From assembly GCA_003216795.1 (NCBI GenBank), contig QCIH01000001.1, forward strand, positions 124,001 through 188,000: a stretch of DNA of 64,000 nt. The letters are read 5' to 3'. Every line of letters begins with the position of its first letter. Position 1 is the first letter of the stretch. Shown in pieces: positions 31,705 to 42,038 of this stretch. A program made the translations under genes and the position numbers. The notes beneath the pieces are model-generated. The model saw only the letters and a program-made list of their open reading frames with translations. It did not search any database and had not been told where the DNA came from. This stretch comes from Prochlorococcus sp. AG-402-K16 (GTDB taxonomy: Bacteria; Cyanobacteriota; Cyanobacteriia; PCC-6307; Cyanobiaceae).

Positions 31705-32712
31705 ATGGCTAATTCGAATAATCATTTATTAAAAGAAATTAGGTTCGATTGGGATAAAGAGGAGATATTGAAAATACTTAATATGCCTCTTATTGATTTA
31801 ATGTGGGAATCACAAACCATTCACAGAAAATTTAACAAATACGACATACAATTAGCTTCATTGTTCAGCGTAAAAACTGGTGGATGTGAGGAAAATTGTT
31901 CGTATTGCAGCCAATCAATTTATAGTGCTAGCGAAATCAAAAGTCATCCACAATTTCAAGTTGAAGAGGTTTTAGCAAGAGCTCAAATAGCAAAAAATGA
32001 GGGTGCAGATAGGTTTTGTATGGGTTGGGCGTGGAGAGAAATTAGAGATGGGAAATCTTTTAATGCAATGTTAGAGATGGTTAGCGGTGTTAGAGATTTA
32101 GGAATGGAAGCATGCGTAACTGCTGGAATGCTTACAGAAGAACAAGCATGCAGACTGGCTGATGCAGGTTTAACCGCTTATAACCACAATCTTGACACTA
32201 GTCCTGAGCATTATAAAAATATTATTACGACAAGAACTTATCAAGACAGACTAGATACTATCAAAAGAGTAAGGAATGCTGGAATAAATGTTTGTTGTGG
32301 AGGGATAATAGGTTTGGGGGAAACTAATGGCGATAGAGCATCTCTTTTGAAAGTGCTTTCAAACATGAATCCACACCCTGAAAGTGTTCCTATAAATTCT
32401 TTAGTAGCTATTGAAGGTACTGGTTTGGAAGATAATCAAGAAATTGATTCTATTGAAATGATAAGGATGATAGCTACAGCAAGAATTCTTATGCCTAAAA
32501 GTAAAATAAGATTAAGTGCAGGGCGAGAAAAGCTTTCAAAAGAAGCCCAAATTTTATGTTTTCAATGTGGGGCAAATTCAATTTTTTATGGAGATGAGTT
32601 ACTCACAACTTCAAATCCATCTTTTCAATCAGACAGAAAACTCCTTAAAGAGGTAGGTGTATCATTTAACAAAGATTTTAAAACTCGTGAAAAAACATTA
32701 TCTTCTTTATGA
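31705..32712 (+). CDS. bioB: biotin synthase
   Basis: Radical SAM enzyme inserting sulfur into dethiobiotin. 335 residues. The radical SAM Cys cluster is [11 protein letters not shown] near residue 60; [10 protein letters not shown] and [10 protein letters not shown] are conserved. Its stop overlaps the start of the next gene (ATGA at 32709-32712), so the two are translationally coupled. Confidence 0.97.
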   Translation: MANSNNHLLKEIRFDWDKEEILKILNMPLIDLMWESQTIHRKFNKYDIQLASLFSVKTGGCEENCSYCSQSIYSASEIKSHPQFQVEEVLARAQIAKNEGADRFCMGWAWREIRDGKSFNAMLEMVSGVRDLGMEACVTAGMLTEEQACRLADAGLTAYNHNLDTSPEHYKNIITTRTYQDRLDTIKRVRNAGINVCCGGIIGLGETNGDRASLLKVLSNMNPHPESVPINSLVAIEGTGLEDNQEIDSIEMIRMIATARILMPKSKIRLSAGREKLSKEAQILCFQCGANSIFYGDELLTTSNPSFQSDRKLLKEVGVSFNKDFKTREKTLSSL

Positions 32713-33641
32713 AAGGCAAAAATTATAAAATAGTTTCTCTTTACTCTTTCTTCCCATTTCAAGAAAACTTAATTATTGATCTAAGAAATAAATTATTAGA
32801 ACTCGAAAATGAAAACGATCTTTCAGGTTTATTAATTTTTGCAAGTGAGGGTATTAATGGAACTATTTGTGCTGAGAAAAATGTTATTGATATTGTTATC
32901 AATTTACTTAATAAATATGCCGATAATAGAAATTTAAATATGAAAGTAAATTTCTCAAAAAAGAAAGTCTTCAAAAAGTTAAAAATAAAAATCAAGAAAG
33001 AAATAGTCACCATGGGGGTCTCTGGAATAAACCCTTCAGAAAATAATGGAACTTATATTGACTCAGCTAATTGGAATAAGTTAATTAAAAATCAAAATAC
33101 AATAGTCATTGATACTAGAAATCATTATGAGGTCTCTATAGGTACATTTAATAACTCTATAAACCCAAATACAAGAAACTTTAGCGAATTCCCCAAGTGG
33201 GTAGATGATCATCTGGATAACCATTTAGAAAACAAAGAGTCTACAAATATAGCAATGTTTTGTACCGGAGGAATAAGATGTGAAAAAGCCACTAGTTTGC
33301 TGAAAAAGAAAGGTTATAAAAATATTTATCACCTACAAGGGGGCATCCTTCAATACCTTGATGATATACCACAAGAGAAAAGCCAATTTGAAGGTGAGTG
33401 TTATGTTTTTGATAAAAGAGTTGCTTTAGATCAAGAATTAGAAAAAGGCTCCTACTCAATTTGTCATGCATGTGGAATGCCAGTTTCAATTCAAGATCAA
33501 GAAAGAAAAGAATATAGAAAGGGTATACAATGTCATTTCTGCATAGACCAATTCAGTGATGATGATAGGAAAAGGTTTGAAGAAAGACAAAAACAAATAG
33601 ATAGATTAAAAGTGGAAAATCATAAAATTTATAAGGACTAA
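32709..33641 (+). CDS. trhO: tRNA uridine(34) hydroxylase / rhodanese-related sulfurtransferase
   Basis: 310 residues of the YceA/TrhO family, which hydroxylates U34 of certain tRNAs using O2. The N-terminal ferredoxin-like domain is followed by a rhodanese domain with active-site loop [11 protein letters not shown] near residue 188. A C-terminal segment has two CxxC-type pairs (CHACGMP, CHFC) that probably bind zinc. The first codon overlaps the bioB stop by four bases. Confidence 0.92.
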   Translation: MKGKNYKIVSLYSFFPFQENLIIDLRNKLLELENENDLSGLLIFASEGINGTICAEKNVIDIVINLLNKYADNRNLNMKVNFSKKKVFKKLKIKIKKEIVTMGVSGINPSENNGTYIDSANWNKLIKNQNTIVIDTRNHYEVSIGTFNNSINPNTRNFSEFPKWVDDHLDNHLENKESTNIAMFCTGGIRCEKATSLLKKKGYKNIYHLQGGILQYLDDIPQEKSQFEGECYVFDKRVALDQELEKGSYSICHACGMPVSIQDQERKEYRKGIQCHFCIDQFSDDDRKRFEERQKQIDRLKVENHKIYKD

Positions 33642-33652
33642 TTTTCAAAATC

Positions 33653-34153
33653 ATGAAAGTTGAAGAATTAGAAAAATTAGCCGGTAGCATTGGGTTATTA
33701 ATTAAAATTCAAGTTAGAGAAACTCTTGGATTATGTTTCTTTAGAATCGTTATTGCAGAACAGAAAGATAACATAATTAAGATTTGGGCCGAAATGAAAG
33801 GTTGGACTTATTTAAATAAACAAGGTATTCAGCTTGATACATTAAGAATTCTTAGTAAATCTCCTGCTTTTGTTTCGGAATTAATATGGGCAACAACTAT
33901 GGCTTGGGCAATTGAAAAAAAATCAAGTAACAAAGTAAGACTTTTAGCTATTTTTGATAGTGAAGGATATAGTAAAAAACTTGTAAGATATTTCAAGTTA
34001 ATAGGATTCAAAATTGTAAAAGAAGTTGGTTCTAGCCCAGTAGATCTTTTATTAAGATTGGTTTGGGGAGGTGCAGGTACACTTATGAACGGAGAATGTA
34101 TTTCCATATTAAAAAAACTTGAAAAGAAACTCTCTTTAATTGAAGAAAGTTAA
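33653..34153 (+). CDS. conserved cyanobacterial protein, possible GNAT fold
   Basis: 166 residues, soluble. The run VSELIWATTMAWAIEKK, then VRLLAIFDSEGYSKKLVRYFKLIGFKIVKEV, looks like the acetyl-CoA-binding helix and late strands of a GNAT fold, but the RxxGxG/A loop is not clear. It ends with PVDLLLRLVWGGAGTLMNGEC, a cyanobacteria-specific block. Function unknown. Its TAA stop shares a TTAA tetranucleotide with convergent lipA (34150-34153). Confidence 0.7.
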   Translation: MKVEELEKLAGSIGLLIKIQVRETLGLCFFRIVIAEQKDNIIKIWAEMKGWTYLNKQGIQLDTLRILSKSPAFVSELIWATTMAWAIEKKSSNKVRLLAIFDSEGYSKKLVRYFKLIGFKIVKEVGSSPVDLLLRLVWGGAGTLMNGECISILKKLEKKLSLIEES

Positions 34154-35049
34154 CCCGCATGGTAACTACTTCTAACTAAAGGACCAGAAGATACTTTTTT
34201 GAATCCTAATTCCTTAGAGAAGCGATATAAATATTCAAACTCTGATGGATCCCAATATTTCTTAACTGCCAAATGATTGAATGAGGGCCTTAAATATTGG
34301 CCAATTGTAATTTGATCACAATCTATTTTTTTAAGATCATAAATTGTATTTTTTATTTCATCCAATGTTTCCCCAAGACCTAACATAATGCCTGATTTAG
34401 TTTGAATATGAGGAGCAATATCTTTTGACTTTTCTAGTAAACTTAGTGATTTTTTGTAATTTGCACCCCTCCTAACTTCTTTTTGCAGTCTTTCAACAGT
34501 TTCAAGATTATGATTAAAGCATATTGGATCTTTTTCTAAAATCATCTTCAATCTCTCAGTCTGAAGGTTATCAGTTTCATTAAAATTTTTGCCCCCACCC
34601 CATAAATCGGGAGTTAAAACCTCTATTTTAATTGTTGAATCAATTTTTCTAATCTCATCAATTGTAGTTATAAATAAATTTGCTCCATGATCAGGAAGAT
34701 CGTCTCTAGCTACAGATGTCAAAACAACATATTTCAAATTTAGTACTTTCACTGCTTCAGCGACTTGAGTACATTCATCAATATTGATAGAACTAGGTCT
34801 ACCTTTATTTACCTGACAAAAAGCACATGAACGAGAACATATCGATCCACCAAGTAAGAAAGTGGCTGTTCCTGAGGCATAACATTCTGCTCTATTTGGA
34901 CATCTTGCTTCTTCACAAATAGTATGAATATTTGATTTTTTGATTAGAGTTTGTATTTTTTCAAACTCTGAAGCTTTACTAATAGGAAATTTAATCCAAG
35001 AGGGAAGTCTTAAGATTTTTTCTTTATTGATTAGATTATTGTCTCGCAT
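34150..35049 (-). CDS. lipA: lipoyl synthase
   Basis: Radical SAM enzyme inserting two sulfurs into octanoyl groups. 299 residues with both Fe-S motifs: auxiliary cluster CEEARCPNRAEC near residue 40 and SAM cluster CSRSCAFC near 72. The C-terminal SSGPLVRSSYHAG carries the Ser that ligates the auxiliary cluster. Many cyanobacteria keep two lipA copies; only this one is here. It follows recR by three bases. Confidence 0.96.
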   Translation of the reverse strand: MRDNNLINKEKILRLPSWIKFPISKASEFEKIQTLIKKSNIHTICEEARCPNRAECYASGTATFLLGGSICSRSCAFCQVNKGRPSSINIDECTQVAEAVKVLNLKYVVLTSVARDDLPDHGANLFITTIDEIRKIDSTIKIEVLTPDLWGGGKNFNETDNLQTERLKMILEKDPICFNHNLETVERLQKEVRRGANYKKSLSLLEKSKDIAPHIQTKSGIMLGLGETLDEIKNTIYDLKKIDCDQITIGQYLRPSFNHLAVKKYWDPSEFEYLYRFSKELGFKKVSSGPLVRSSYHAG

Positions 35050-35052
35050 TGT

Positions 35053-35652
35053 CTAATTTAGTTTTGTTCTTCCTTCTAACGCCCTTGCAAGTGTAACTTC
35101 ATCCACATATTCAAGTTCACTGCCCATTGGGAGGCCATATGCAATTCTCGTAACTTTAGCAAAAGGGGCTAACAATTTCCCAATATAAAGACCTGTTGTA
35201 TCTCCCTCAACACTGGGGGTCAATGCCAATATGATCTCATCTATTTCAGACTTACTAACTCTTTCTACCAAGCTTCTTATTTCTAAGAGTTCGGGGCCAA
35301 CAGAATCCATTGGAGATATTAAACCACCAATAACATGGTAAACACCTTTAAATTCTCTGGCGCGCTCCAAAGCAAGCAAATCTTTAGTTTCTGCTACTAC
35401 ACAGATTAGTTTTTGATTTCTTTCAGTATTTTTACAAATTTCACATTCATCTTCTGAAGTCAAATTAAAACATTTTTTGCAACGACCAACATTACTATGT
35501 GCTTCTAACAGAGCCTTTGAAAAATCTCTTATTGTACTTTCAGGTTGTTTTAAAATAAACAGAGCTAGTCGTTGCGCTGTTCTTGGACCAATCCCTGGGA
35601 ATTTCTCAAAATGACCAATTAATTTTGAAAGTGGTTTGGTATAAGTAATCAA
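35053..35652 (-). CDS. recR: recombination mediator RecR
   Basis: 199 residues. Helix-hairpin-helix [16 protein letters not shown] near residue 17; C4 zinc finger [16 protein letters not shown] near 58; Toprim domain starting [12 protein letters not shown]. It works with RecF/RecO to load RecA on gaps. First gene of recR-lipA on the minus strand, divergent from psbP over 103 bases. Confidence 0.97.
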   Translation of the reverse strand: MITYTKPLSKLIGHFEKFPGIGPRTAQRLALFILKQPESTIRDFSKALLEAHSNVGRCKKCFNLTSEDECEICKNTERNQKLICVVAETKDLLALERAREFKGVYHVIGGLISPMDSVGPELLEIRSLVERVSKSEIDEIILALTPSVEGDTTGLYIGKLLAPFAKVTRIAYGLPMGSELEYVDEVTLARALEGRTKLN

Positions 35653-35755
35653 AATTAAACTATTTCTAGGAATAATTTAGACGCAAAATTCTGAATTGCC
35701 ATAATTGTTTGCTTTTAATGTCTTATTATGTTTTTAGTTAGTAATTTCAAACAAA

Positions 35756-36313
35756 ATGAAAAATATTAAATTTAACCCTTTCAAATTTTTATTTTTGATT
35801 TTTTTGTGTTTTACACTGAGTGCTTGTAGCGGCGGACTCAATGCGGGATTAGAAGCTTATCAAAGTCCAGATGGAAGATATGCCTTTTTGTATCCAACAG
35901 GATGGACTAGAGTAAAAGTAGATGGAGGACCTGAAATTATTTATCATGATTTAATAAATAGTAACGAGACCTTAAGTTTAGTTATTTCTGATGTAAATAA
36001 AGAGGTACAATTAGAACAATTAGGAAGTCCAAGTGAAGTAGGTCAAACATTAATTGATAAAGTCATTGCTCCTGAAGGTTCTGGTAGAGAAGTAAAACTT
36101 ATAAATGCCAATAAGAGGGAGACATCTAATCATATTTTTTATGATTTAGAGTATGAATTAAATTTAAATGAACAGGCAAGGCACGAATTAGCTACTGTTG
36201 TAATTGATAGAGGAACACTTTACACTTTTGCTGTGGGTACAAATGAAGAGAGATGGAATAAAGTTGACGGTATATTTAGTAATGTAATTGAATCATTTAA
36301 CTTCTTAATATAG
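35756..36313 (+). CDS. psbP: PsbP-like photosystem II lipoprotein (CyanoP)
   Basis: 185 residues. A signal peptide ends in a lipobox (LSACSGG, Cys near 24), so it is lipid-anchored in the thylakoid lumen. The mature segment GRYAFLYPTGWTRVKVDGGPE is the hallmark of the PsbP family, and the end SNVIESFNFLI also matches. CyanoP helps photosystem II assembly. Convergent with the ABC exporter, 15 bases between stops. Confidence 0.93.
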   Translation: MKNIKFNPFKFLFLIFLCFTLSACSGGLNAGLEAYQSPDGRYAFLYPTGWTRVKVDGGPEIIYHDLINSNETLSLVISDVNKEVQLEQLGSPSEVGQTLIDKVIAPEGSGREVKLINANKRETSNHIFYDLEYELNLNEQARHELATVVIDRGTLYTFAVGTNEERWNKVDGIFSNVIESFNFLI

Positions 36314-36328
36314 TTTAGAAATTCTATA

Positions 36329-38101
36329 CTAGATTCCTACTTGAACATTCCACAAATCAGTATATATTTTGTCCTGATCTAATAGTTCTTCATGTTTTCC
36401 GCTTTCAACTATTTTACCTTTATCAATAACTAGAATATTATCCGCATTTTTTATAGTGCTTAATCTATGAGCTATTACTATAGTTGTTCTTTCTTTTGTG
36501 ATTTTAGATAAGGATTTTTGAATTAAAGCCTCTGTTTCATTATCAACTGAGGCTGTAGCTTCATCTAATATTAAAATTGGAGCATCCTTTAAAACAGCTC
36601 TCGCTAAGGCAATTCTTTGACGTTGTCCGCCTGAGAGCCTTTGGCCTCTTTCCCCGACTATAGTTTTGTAACCATCTGGTAATTCTTCAATAAATTTATG
36701 AGCTTCAGCAATCTTTGAAGATTTAATAATATCTTTAAGACTTGGGTTGAATGATCCATAAGCAATATTTTCTTGTACACTGCCATGAAATAAATAAGTT
36801 TCTTGACTTACTAAAGAAATACATTTTCTTAAATCCCTTAAATTAATTTCTTTGATAGAAATGCCATCCAAGGTTATTGAGCCATTATTACTATCATAAA
36901 TCCTAAGTAGAAGTTTTATTATTGTACTTTTTCCAGAACCTGTTAGGCCAACAATTCCTAATGTTGAGTTATTTTCAATTTTGAAATTTATGTTTTTTAA
37001 AGTTAAATCTCGTCCAGGATAATTAAAATTTATATTTCTAAAAATAATTTCTCCTTTAATATCTTTAGGTTCAATTTTTATTTTTCCATCTTTTATTTTT
37101 ATAGGCGTATCTATTAGATCAATCACTCTATCTATTGAAGCCATAGATCTCTGAAAATCATCTAAAACATGCCCCAAAGTAGTTAAAGGCCATAATAGTC
37201 TTTGTGTAATAAACACTAAAAAACTATAAGTACCTACATCAAGTGTCTTATCCCAAGTTTGAAAACCTCCAATTAATAGGATCGCTATAAAAGCAAATAA
37301 AATTGCAAATCTTATAAGAGGGATAAAAGCAGAAGATAATTTTATTGCAGCCTTATTACTTTTTTGATAATCGAGACTTTCTTTATTTAATCTATTTAGT
37401 TCCCATTTTTCTTTAGTAAAACTTTTTATGGTTAGAATTCCACTCAAATTATTATTAAGTCTTGATGCCAATAGTCCAGCTTTATTTCTAACATCTCTGT
37501 ATTTTGGAGCAAGCTTCCTTTGAAATTTAATTGATCCTAAAAATATAATTGGAATAGGAAAGAAAGCAAATAAAGCAATTTTTGGAGCGACAAATATCAT
37601 TGTGCCCCCAATTATTAGGACAGTTATAAATAACTGAATAATTTGATTAGCCCCTTGGTCTAGAAATCTCTCGAGTTGATTTATATCATCGTTCAAAATA
37701 GATAATAGCCTTCCAATATTATCATTTTCAAAAAAATCCATATCTAATTCCTGGATATGCTCATAGGCTTTAATTCTTAATTTATGTTGCGATACCTGAG
37801 CCAAATTTCTCCATAAAATCGAATATAAATATTCAAAGGAGGATTCGCCAGACCAAACTATTCCTGAAGCAAATGCAAGAAAAATCAATTGTGCTGGAAC
37901 TTCTTTTATCCCATAACCAGCAATCCATGAATTCTGTTCCTTTACAACTATATCAACTGCAAGACCAATTATTACAGGGGGAGCTAAATCTAATATTTTA
38001 TTAATTATGGAACTGAGAAAAGCAAAAAATAGTAACCTTCTTTCTTCAATAAGATTTAAATAAAGTCTTATTATTGGATTTTGATTGTTCTTAGACCTCA
38101 T
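36329..38101 (-). CDS. ABC transporter, fused membrane and ATPase domains
   Basis: 590 residues, one half-transporter that would act as a dimer. Six membrane helices up to about residue 320, then the nucleotide-binding domain: Walker A GLTGSGKST near 377, Q-loop SLVSQETYLF, signature LSGGQRQR near 480, Walker B ILILDEATAS, H-loop AHRLST. It is of the MsbA/MDR type; the substrate, lipid or drug-like, cannot be read. Ten bases after the small secreted-protein gene. Confidence 0.93.
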   Translation of the reverse strand: MRSKNNQNPIIRLYLNLIEERRLLFFAFLSSIINKILDLAPPVIIGLAVDIVVKEQNSWIAGYGIKEVPAQLIFLAFASGIVWSGESSFEYLYSILWRNLAQVSQHKLRIKAYEHIQELDMDFFENDNIGRLLSILNDDINQLERFLDQGANQIIQLFITVLIIGGTMIFVAPKIALFAFFPIPIIFLGSIKFQRKLAPKYRDVRNKAGLLASRLNNNLSGILTIKSFTKEKWELNRLNKESLDYQKSNKAAIKLSSAFIPLIRFAILFAFIAILLIGGFQTWDKTLDVGTYSFLVFITQRLLWPLTTLGHVLDDFQRSMASIDRVIDLIDTPIKIKDGKIKIEPKDIKGEIIFRNINFNYPGRDLTLKNINFKIENNSTLGIVGLTGSGKSTIIKLLLRIYDSNNGSITLDGISIKEINLRDLRKCISLVSQETYLFHGSVQENIAYGSFNPSLKDIIKSSKIAEAHKFIEELPDGYKTIVGERGQRLSGGQRQRIALARAVLKDAPILILDEATASVDNETEALIQKSLSKITKERTTIVIAHRLSTIKNADNILVIDKGKIVESGKHEELLDQDKIYTDLWNVQVGI

Positions 38102-38111
38102 AAAATAACAA

Positions 38112-38405
38112 TTAAATTTTTCTATTATGATTTAAATTTTCTTTAGTTTCTAATTTACATTTAGTTTTTGCATTTTGATGACTTGCAGTTTGCGCAAATT
38201 CTTTGTAGTAACAATCACAAGTTTCGTTTGCAATTTTCTCACTATATACTATTTCTGCTTTCAACATCTCCTCTTTGACACTCCGAAGACAAAATAATTT
38301 TATGATTGAATTTTGTTTAGCTTGAGCTAAATAAAAACTATTTAAAGAGTTGAATAGGATTATCAGATTCACAAAAATAAAGAATTTATATTTGCCAGCT
38401 TTCAT
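38112..38405 (-). CDS. small exported protein, Cys-containing, unknown
   Basis: 97 residues with a signal-like start (FFIFVNLIILFNSLNSFYLA near 8-27). The mature part is Lys-rich and contains Cys at CLRS, ETCDCYY and TKCKLE, which could form disulfides. It lies in a tight run deaD - this gene - ABC exporter, with gaps of nine and ten bases. No family recognised. Confidence 0.6.
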   Translation of the reverse strand: MKAGKYKFFIFVNLIILFNSLNSFYLAQAKQNSIIKLFCLRSVKEEMLKAEIVYSEKIANETCDCYYKEFAQTASHQNAKTKCKLETKENLNHNRKI

Positions 38406-38414
38406 TCTCTATAC

Positions 38415-40196
38415 CTAATTTCTGACTTTAATTTTTTTTAATTTATTTTTAGTTTCTCTATGCAGATCTCTGGGTAAATCTACCAAACTGTAATCATTAA
38501 AAATCTGTATCTTACCTATGGATCTACCATTTATATTTGTTGAGTTACATATTGAGGATATAATATTTGCAACTCTAACCCCATCAAATTTACCAAAGTT
38601 AAATTTATAGGTTTCAAAAGAATCATTTTGATAATTATTTCTTCTATTTGAATTTCTCATACGATTATTAATATTTCTATTTGATCTATTTCGATCAGTA
38701 TTATTTTGTTTAAGAATCCAAGAATCATCTTCATTAACAAAGAATGATTTATTACCTATTACTAAATTAATCGCCGCCATTGCAATATTTGAATCATCCA
38801 TAGAGTATTTTTCTTTTAAATTATCTAGTACATCAATAATCAAAGCTTTATTTTCTTCATTTTCATCTCTAGCTAAAGAACTCTCATTAACATTCTCTAA
38901 CAGTTTCTCCATCCTTTTTTCATTTATAATTTTATTACTTGGTATATTCATTTCTTCAATTTTAGTTCTTGTTGAGTTTTCTAAGTTTCTTAGAAAATGT
39001 TTTTCTCTTTGATTAACAAATAAAATTGCTTCTCCTGATCTGCCTGCCCTTCCAGTTCTTCCAATTCTATGAGTATATGTTTCCTTGTCAAAAGGAAAAT
39101 CATAATTAACAACAAGTTTTATCCTCTCAACATCTAATCCCCTAGCTGCGACATCAGTTGCAACAAGAATATTAATAAATCCCTTTTTTAATCTATCTAC
39201 AGTATTTTCTCTTTGGTTTTGTGGTATATCACCATTAAGTACTGCTACAGTATGACCTGAATTTTCTAAAGCTTCAGCAATTGAAGTAGTAAGTAGTTTT
39301 GTCCTTACAAAAATTATTACTCCCTCATTATTAAGTTCTAATATTCTTTTTAAAGCATCTAACTTATGATGCCTTTGTACATATAGAAATTTTTGCGAAA
39401 TTAATTGAGTTTCTTTTTTGACACTTTTAATTAATATTTCGGCGGGATCATTTAAATATTTTTTTGCTATATTTCTTATCTCACTAGGCATTGTTGCTGA
39501 AAACAAAACCATCTGTTTATTTTCCGGAAGCTGATCTATTATCCATTCAATATCTTCAAGAAAACCCATATTTAACATTTCATCTGCCTCATCTAAAACA
39601 AGACAATTTATTTCTTTAATTTTAAAAGTTCCCTGCCTTATATGATCCATTATTCGACCAGGGGTCCCAACTACTACGTCAACTTTTCTCTTCAATGCAG
39701 AAATTTGATTTCGATAGTCGGTACCTCCATATATTGCAACCGTCTTAAAATTACTAGATTCAGAACTATAACTTTTAAAGGATTCTGCTACTTGAGTTGC
39801 TAATTCTCTTGTAGGAGTCATAACTAAAACCTTGGCATTTAATTCTTTATTATCTGAAAGTTTTTCTATTAATGGTAGTGCAAAAGCTGCAGTCTTTCCT
39901 GTTCCTGTTTGTGCTTGGCCTAGTAAATCTCTGCCTAACATTAATTCCGGAATTGCAGCTTTTTGTATGGGAGTTGGATTTTTATATCCTTTATTTCTTA
40001 AAGAATTTAAGATCGATTTATTAAATCCAAAATCGAGAAATCCATTCTCATCATCATTTCCTTTGGATACTTCCAATGGTTGAGATTCAATTTCTTTTTT
40101 TTTCTCTAAGTTTTTTAACTCAATCAGGGAAGCATCTTCATTCTGAGATTTTTCCAGATCACTACCAAAAAAGTTACTATCTTTTTTTAAAGCCAT
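38415..40196 (-). CDS. deaD: DEAD-box RNA helicase
   Basis: 593 residues. All helicase motifs are present: Q-motif PTPIQKAAIP, Walker A AQTGTGKT near residue 95, PTRELA, GTPGR, DEAD, SAT, ARGLDV, HRIGRTGRAG. After the core comes an Asn/Arg-rich linker (near residues 500-530), then a DbpA-type RNA-binding domain (FDGVRVANIISSIC...GRSIGKIQIF). This is the CsdA/CrhR-type architecture tied to cold and redox stress. A perfect hairpin lies immediately before its start codon. ATG 40196. Confidence 0.95.
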   Translation of the reverse strand: MALKKDSNFFGSDLEKSQNEDASLIELKNLEKKKEIESQPLEVSKGNDDENGFLDFGFNKSILNSLRNKGYKNPTPIQKAAIPELMLGRDLLGQAQTGTGKTAAFALPLIEKLSDNKELNAKVLVMTPTRELATQVAESFKSYSSESSNFKTVAIYGGTDYRNQISALKRKVDVVVGTPGRIMDHIRQGTFKIKEINCLVLDEADEMLNMGFLEDIEWIIDQLPENKQMVLFSATMPSEIRNIAKKYLNDPAEILIKSVKKETQLISQKFLYVQRHHKLDALKRILELNNEGVIIFVRTKLLTTSIAEALENSGHTVAVLNGDIPQNQRENTVDRLKKGFINILVATDVAARGLDVERIKLVVNYDFPFDKETYTHRIGRTGRAGRSGEAILFVNQREKHFLRNLENSTRTKIEEMNIPSNKIINEKRMEKLLENVNESSLARDENEENKALIIDVLDNLKEKYSMDDSNIAMAAINLVIGNKSFFVNEDDSWILKQNNTDRNRSNRNINNRMRNSNRRNNYQNDSFETYKFNFGKFDGVRVANIISSICNSTNINGRSIGKIQIFNDYSLVDLPRDLHRETKNKLKKIKVRN

Positions 40197-40200
40197 TTTA

Positions 40201-40229
40201 AATGCCTAATAATCTTCTGATTAGGCATT
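40201..40229 (-). promoter_or_regulatory. hairpin enclosing the putative ribosome binding site of the DEAD-box helicase gene
   Basis: On the minus strand aatgcctaat (40229-40220), a nine-base loop and attaggcatt (40210-40201) form a perfect ten-pair stem. Only taaa separates it from the ATG at 40196-40194. The 3' arm holds AGG, eight bases before the ATG, the only Shine-Dalgarno-like sequence there. The hairpin could therefore mask initiation, and the gene product unwinds RNA. Regulatory use is inferred; an operator for a dimeric protein is the alternative. Confidence 0.55.
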
Positions 40230-40333
40230 CAACAAATATCTAAATTGACTTGAATTGTTGACTAGCCTACAGAGCCGAATTATTAATCTAACATCTTGGG
40301 GTTAAGATCTTACTAATTTCTCAAAAATAAGAT

Positions 40334-42037
40334 TTAATTTAAATAATATATATCTAGAAATTTTTTTGCTCTTGTAACTGCAGTATAAAATAACCTTCTT
40401 TCAAAATTATCTCTGCAAAAGATATTTTCACTATCTTTTTGTTCTTTTACAGCATATTGATTTCTTTTATATTTTTTGGACCATAAAATGCTTACTTTCT
40501 CAGATTCACTTCCTTGAGATTTATGAATAGTAATGGCTATTGCTGGGACAACATTTTCTAAATTAGATGGATCAATTAATGCAACAATTTCTTCGTTATT
40601 ATCATTAAATTTTCTAAAAAGATATTTTCTTTTATTTTTTAAACCTATAAGTACTCCAATATCTCCATTTGACAACCCAAGTTCATTATTATTTTTTGTA
40701 CACATGATCGGAACACCCTCATTAAGAGTTTTAAGGTCATAGGGTTTTCTTTGACCAAAAACAATTTCATTTAAATATTCAACACTCCATATTCCAGAAT
40801 TTTTTTCACATAAAATCAAGTAACTTTTTAAATCCAGAAATATCTTATCTACTAAATCTTTTTCATTAATCAATAAATTATCAATACCATCATCAAATAT
40901 ATATTTTTTTTTACTTAATTTTGAAGTTGAAATATTTAACTTATTTAAATGACTTGTAATTGAAAAAAATAGATCTTTTGGAATATCTTTATCTCTAGTT
41001 GTTGAAAAAGTAACTTCGTTTGAATTATTTTCTTTTTCTAAATCTTTTAGCTTTTGATTAAGTAAAGAACAATCTTTATTAAATATTAAACTACTAATTA
41101 ATGCTATGTCTCCAATATTTCTATAAGTTTTTTCTAAATTTACTACGCAAGAACTAATTGAATTATTTTCACCGTATTCAAACAAATAATTCCAAATAGA
41201 ACAATTATTAACTGGAGATAATTGATTTTTATCTCCAACGAAAATAATTTTACAATCCTTTGCTAGTAAACTTAAAACTGATTCAATCAAATCGATATTA
41301 ACCATTGACATTTCATCAATTATAAAAATATCAATCTCTTTTAGTTTAAATTTCAATTTAAGAGATTTATTTTTAGAATTTAAAATCCATCTATGTAAAG
41401 TTTGAAATTCTATTTGACCTAGAAATTTGCTAAAGGAAATATTTCTTTTATCATTAAGAGTTTCTTTTAGTCGAGCGGTAGCTTTACCCGTTGGAGCAGA
41501 CAAACCAATATTTAAAAAGTTATCAATTCGAAGGAGTTCTAGTATTAAGTTTATTATTAAAGTGGTTTTACCCGTTCCTGGTCCTCCTTGAAGGAAAACT
41601 AAGTTTGAATATTTAAATATATTTTTAATTTGATTAATTTTATTATCATCTTTATAGATTATCGAGTTCTTTAAATTTTCATTATTTATTTTTTTTAAAA
41701 ATAAATTTGTAACTCTTTCTATTTTTTTTGACCATTTTGATAGGGATAATTTTCTATTTGCTAATACGAATGGAGAATTAAGGGAGCCTATCAAGCCTAT
41801 ACTTTTTAGAACATCTATATGTTTATTGGGCCAGCCATTTTCTAATAATTCAAAGATTATTAAACTATTATCTACATCAATAATAGTTTCACCATTTTTT
41901 TCAAACTCTAATAAAATGTTTATGGCATCTCTTACGAAATTTCCATATTTTTTTTCATTGAATTTGAAAATACCTAAGATTAAATTAAATATATGTACAT
42001 ATTTGAACTTTTCAATATCTGTAATAGTTTTAGTCAT
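40334..42037 (-). CDS. recD: exodeoxyribonuclease V subunit alpha
   Basis: 567 residues, superfamily I helicase RecD. Walker A QGGPGTGKTTL near residue 150, DEMSMVNIDLI as Walker B, VGDKNQLSPV as motif III, AITIHKSQGSE as motif V region, and the C-terminal YTAVTRAKKFLDIYY as motif VI. It is the 5'-3' motor of RecBCD. Last gene of the recC - methyltransferase-like - recB - recD run, with only one base between recB and recD. Confidence 0.94.
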   Translation of the reverse strand: MTKTITDIEKFKYVHIFNLILGIFKFNEKKYGNFVRDAINILLEFEKNGETIIDVDNSLIIFELLENGWPNKHIDVLKSIGLIGSLNSPFVLANRKLSLSKWSKKIERVTNLFLKKINNENLKNSIIYKDDNKINQIKNIFKYSNLVFLQGGPGTGKTTLIINLILELLRIDNFLNIGLSAPTGKATARLKETLNDKRNISFSKFLGQIEFQTLHRWILNSKNKSLKLKFKLKEIDIFIIDEMSMVNIDLIESVLSLLAKDCKIIFVGDKNQLSPVNNCSIWNYLFEYGENNSISSCVVNLEKTYRNIGDIALISSLIFNKDCSLLNQKLKDLEKENNSNEVTFSTTRDKDIPKDLFFSITSHLNKLNISTSKLSKKKYIFDDGIDNLLINEKDLVDKIFLDLKSYLILCEKNSGIWSVEYLNEIVFGQRKPYDLKTLNEGVPIMCTKNNNELGLSNGDIGVLIGLKNKRKYLFRKFNDNNEEIVALIDPSNLENVVPAIAITIHKSQGSESEKVSILWSKKYKRNQYAVKEQKDSENIFCRDNFERRLFYTAVTRAKKFLDIYYLN

Positions 42038-42038
42038 T

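Noticed and set aside
36310..36328. Short inverted repeat (tatag/ctata) between psbP and the ABC exporter
   Set aside because: Only five pairs with no T-run; too weak to call a terminator.
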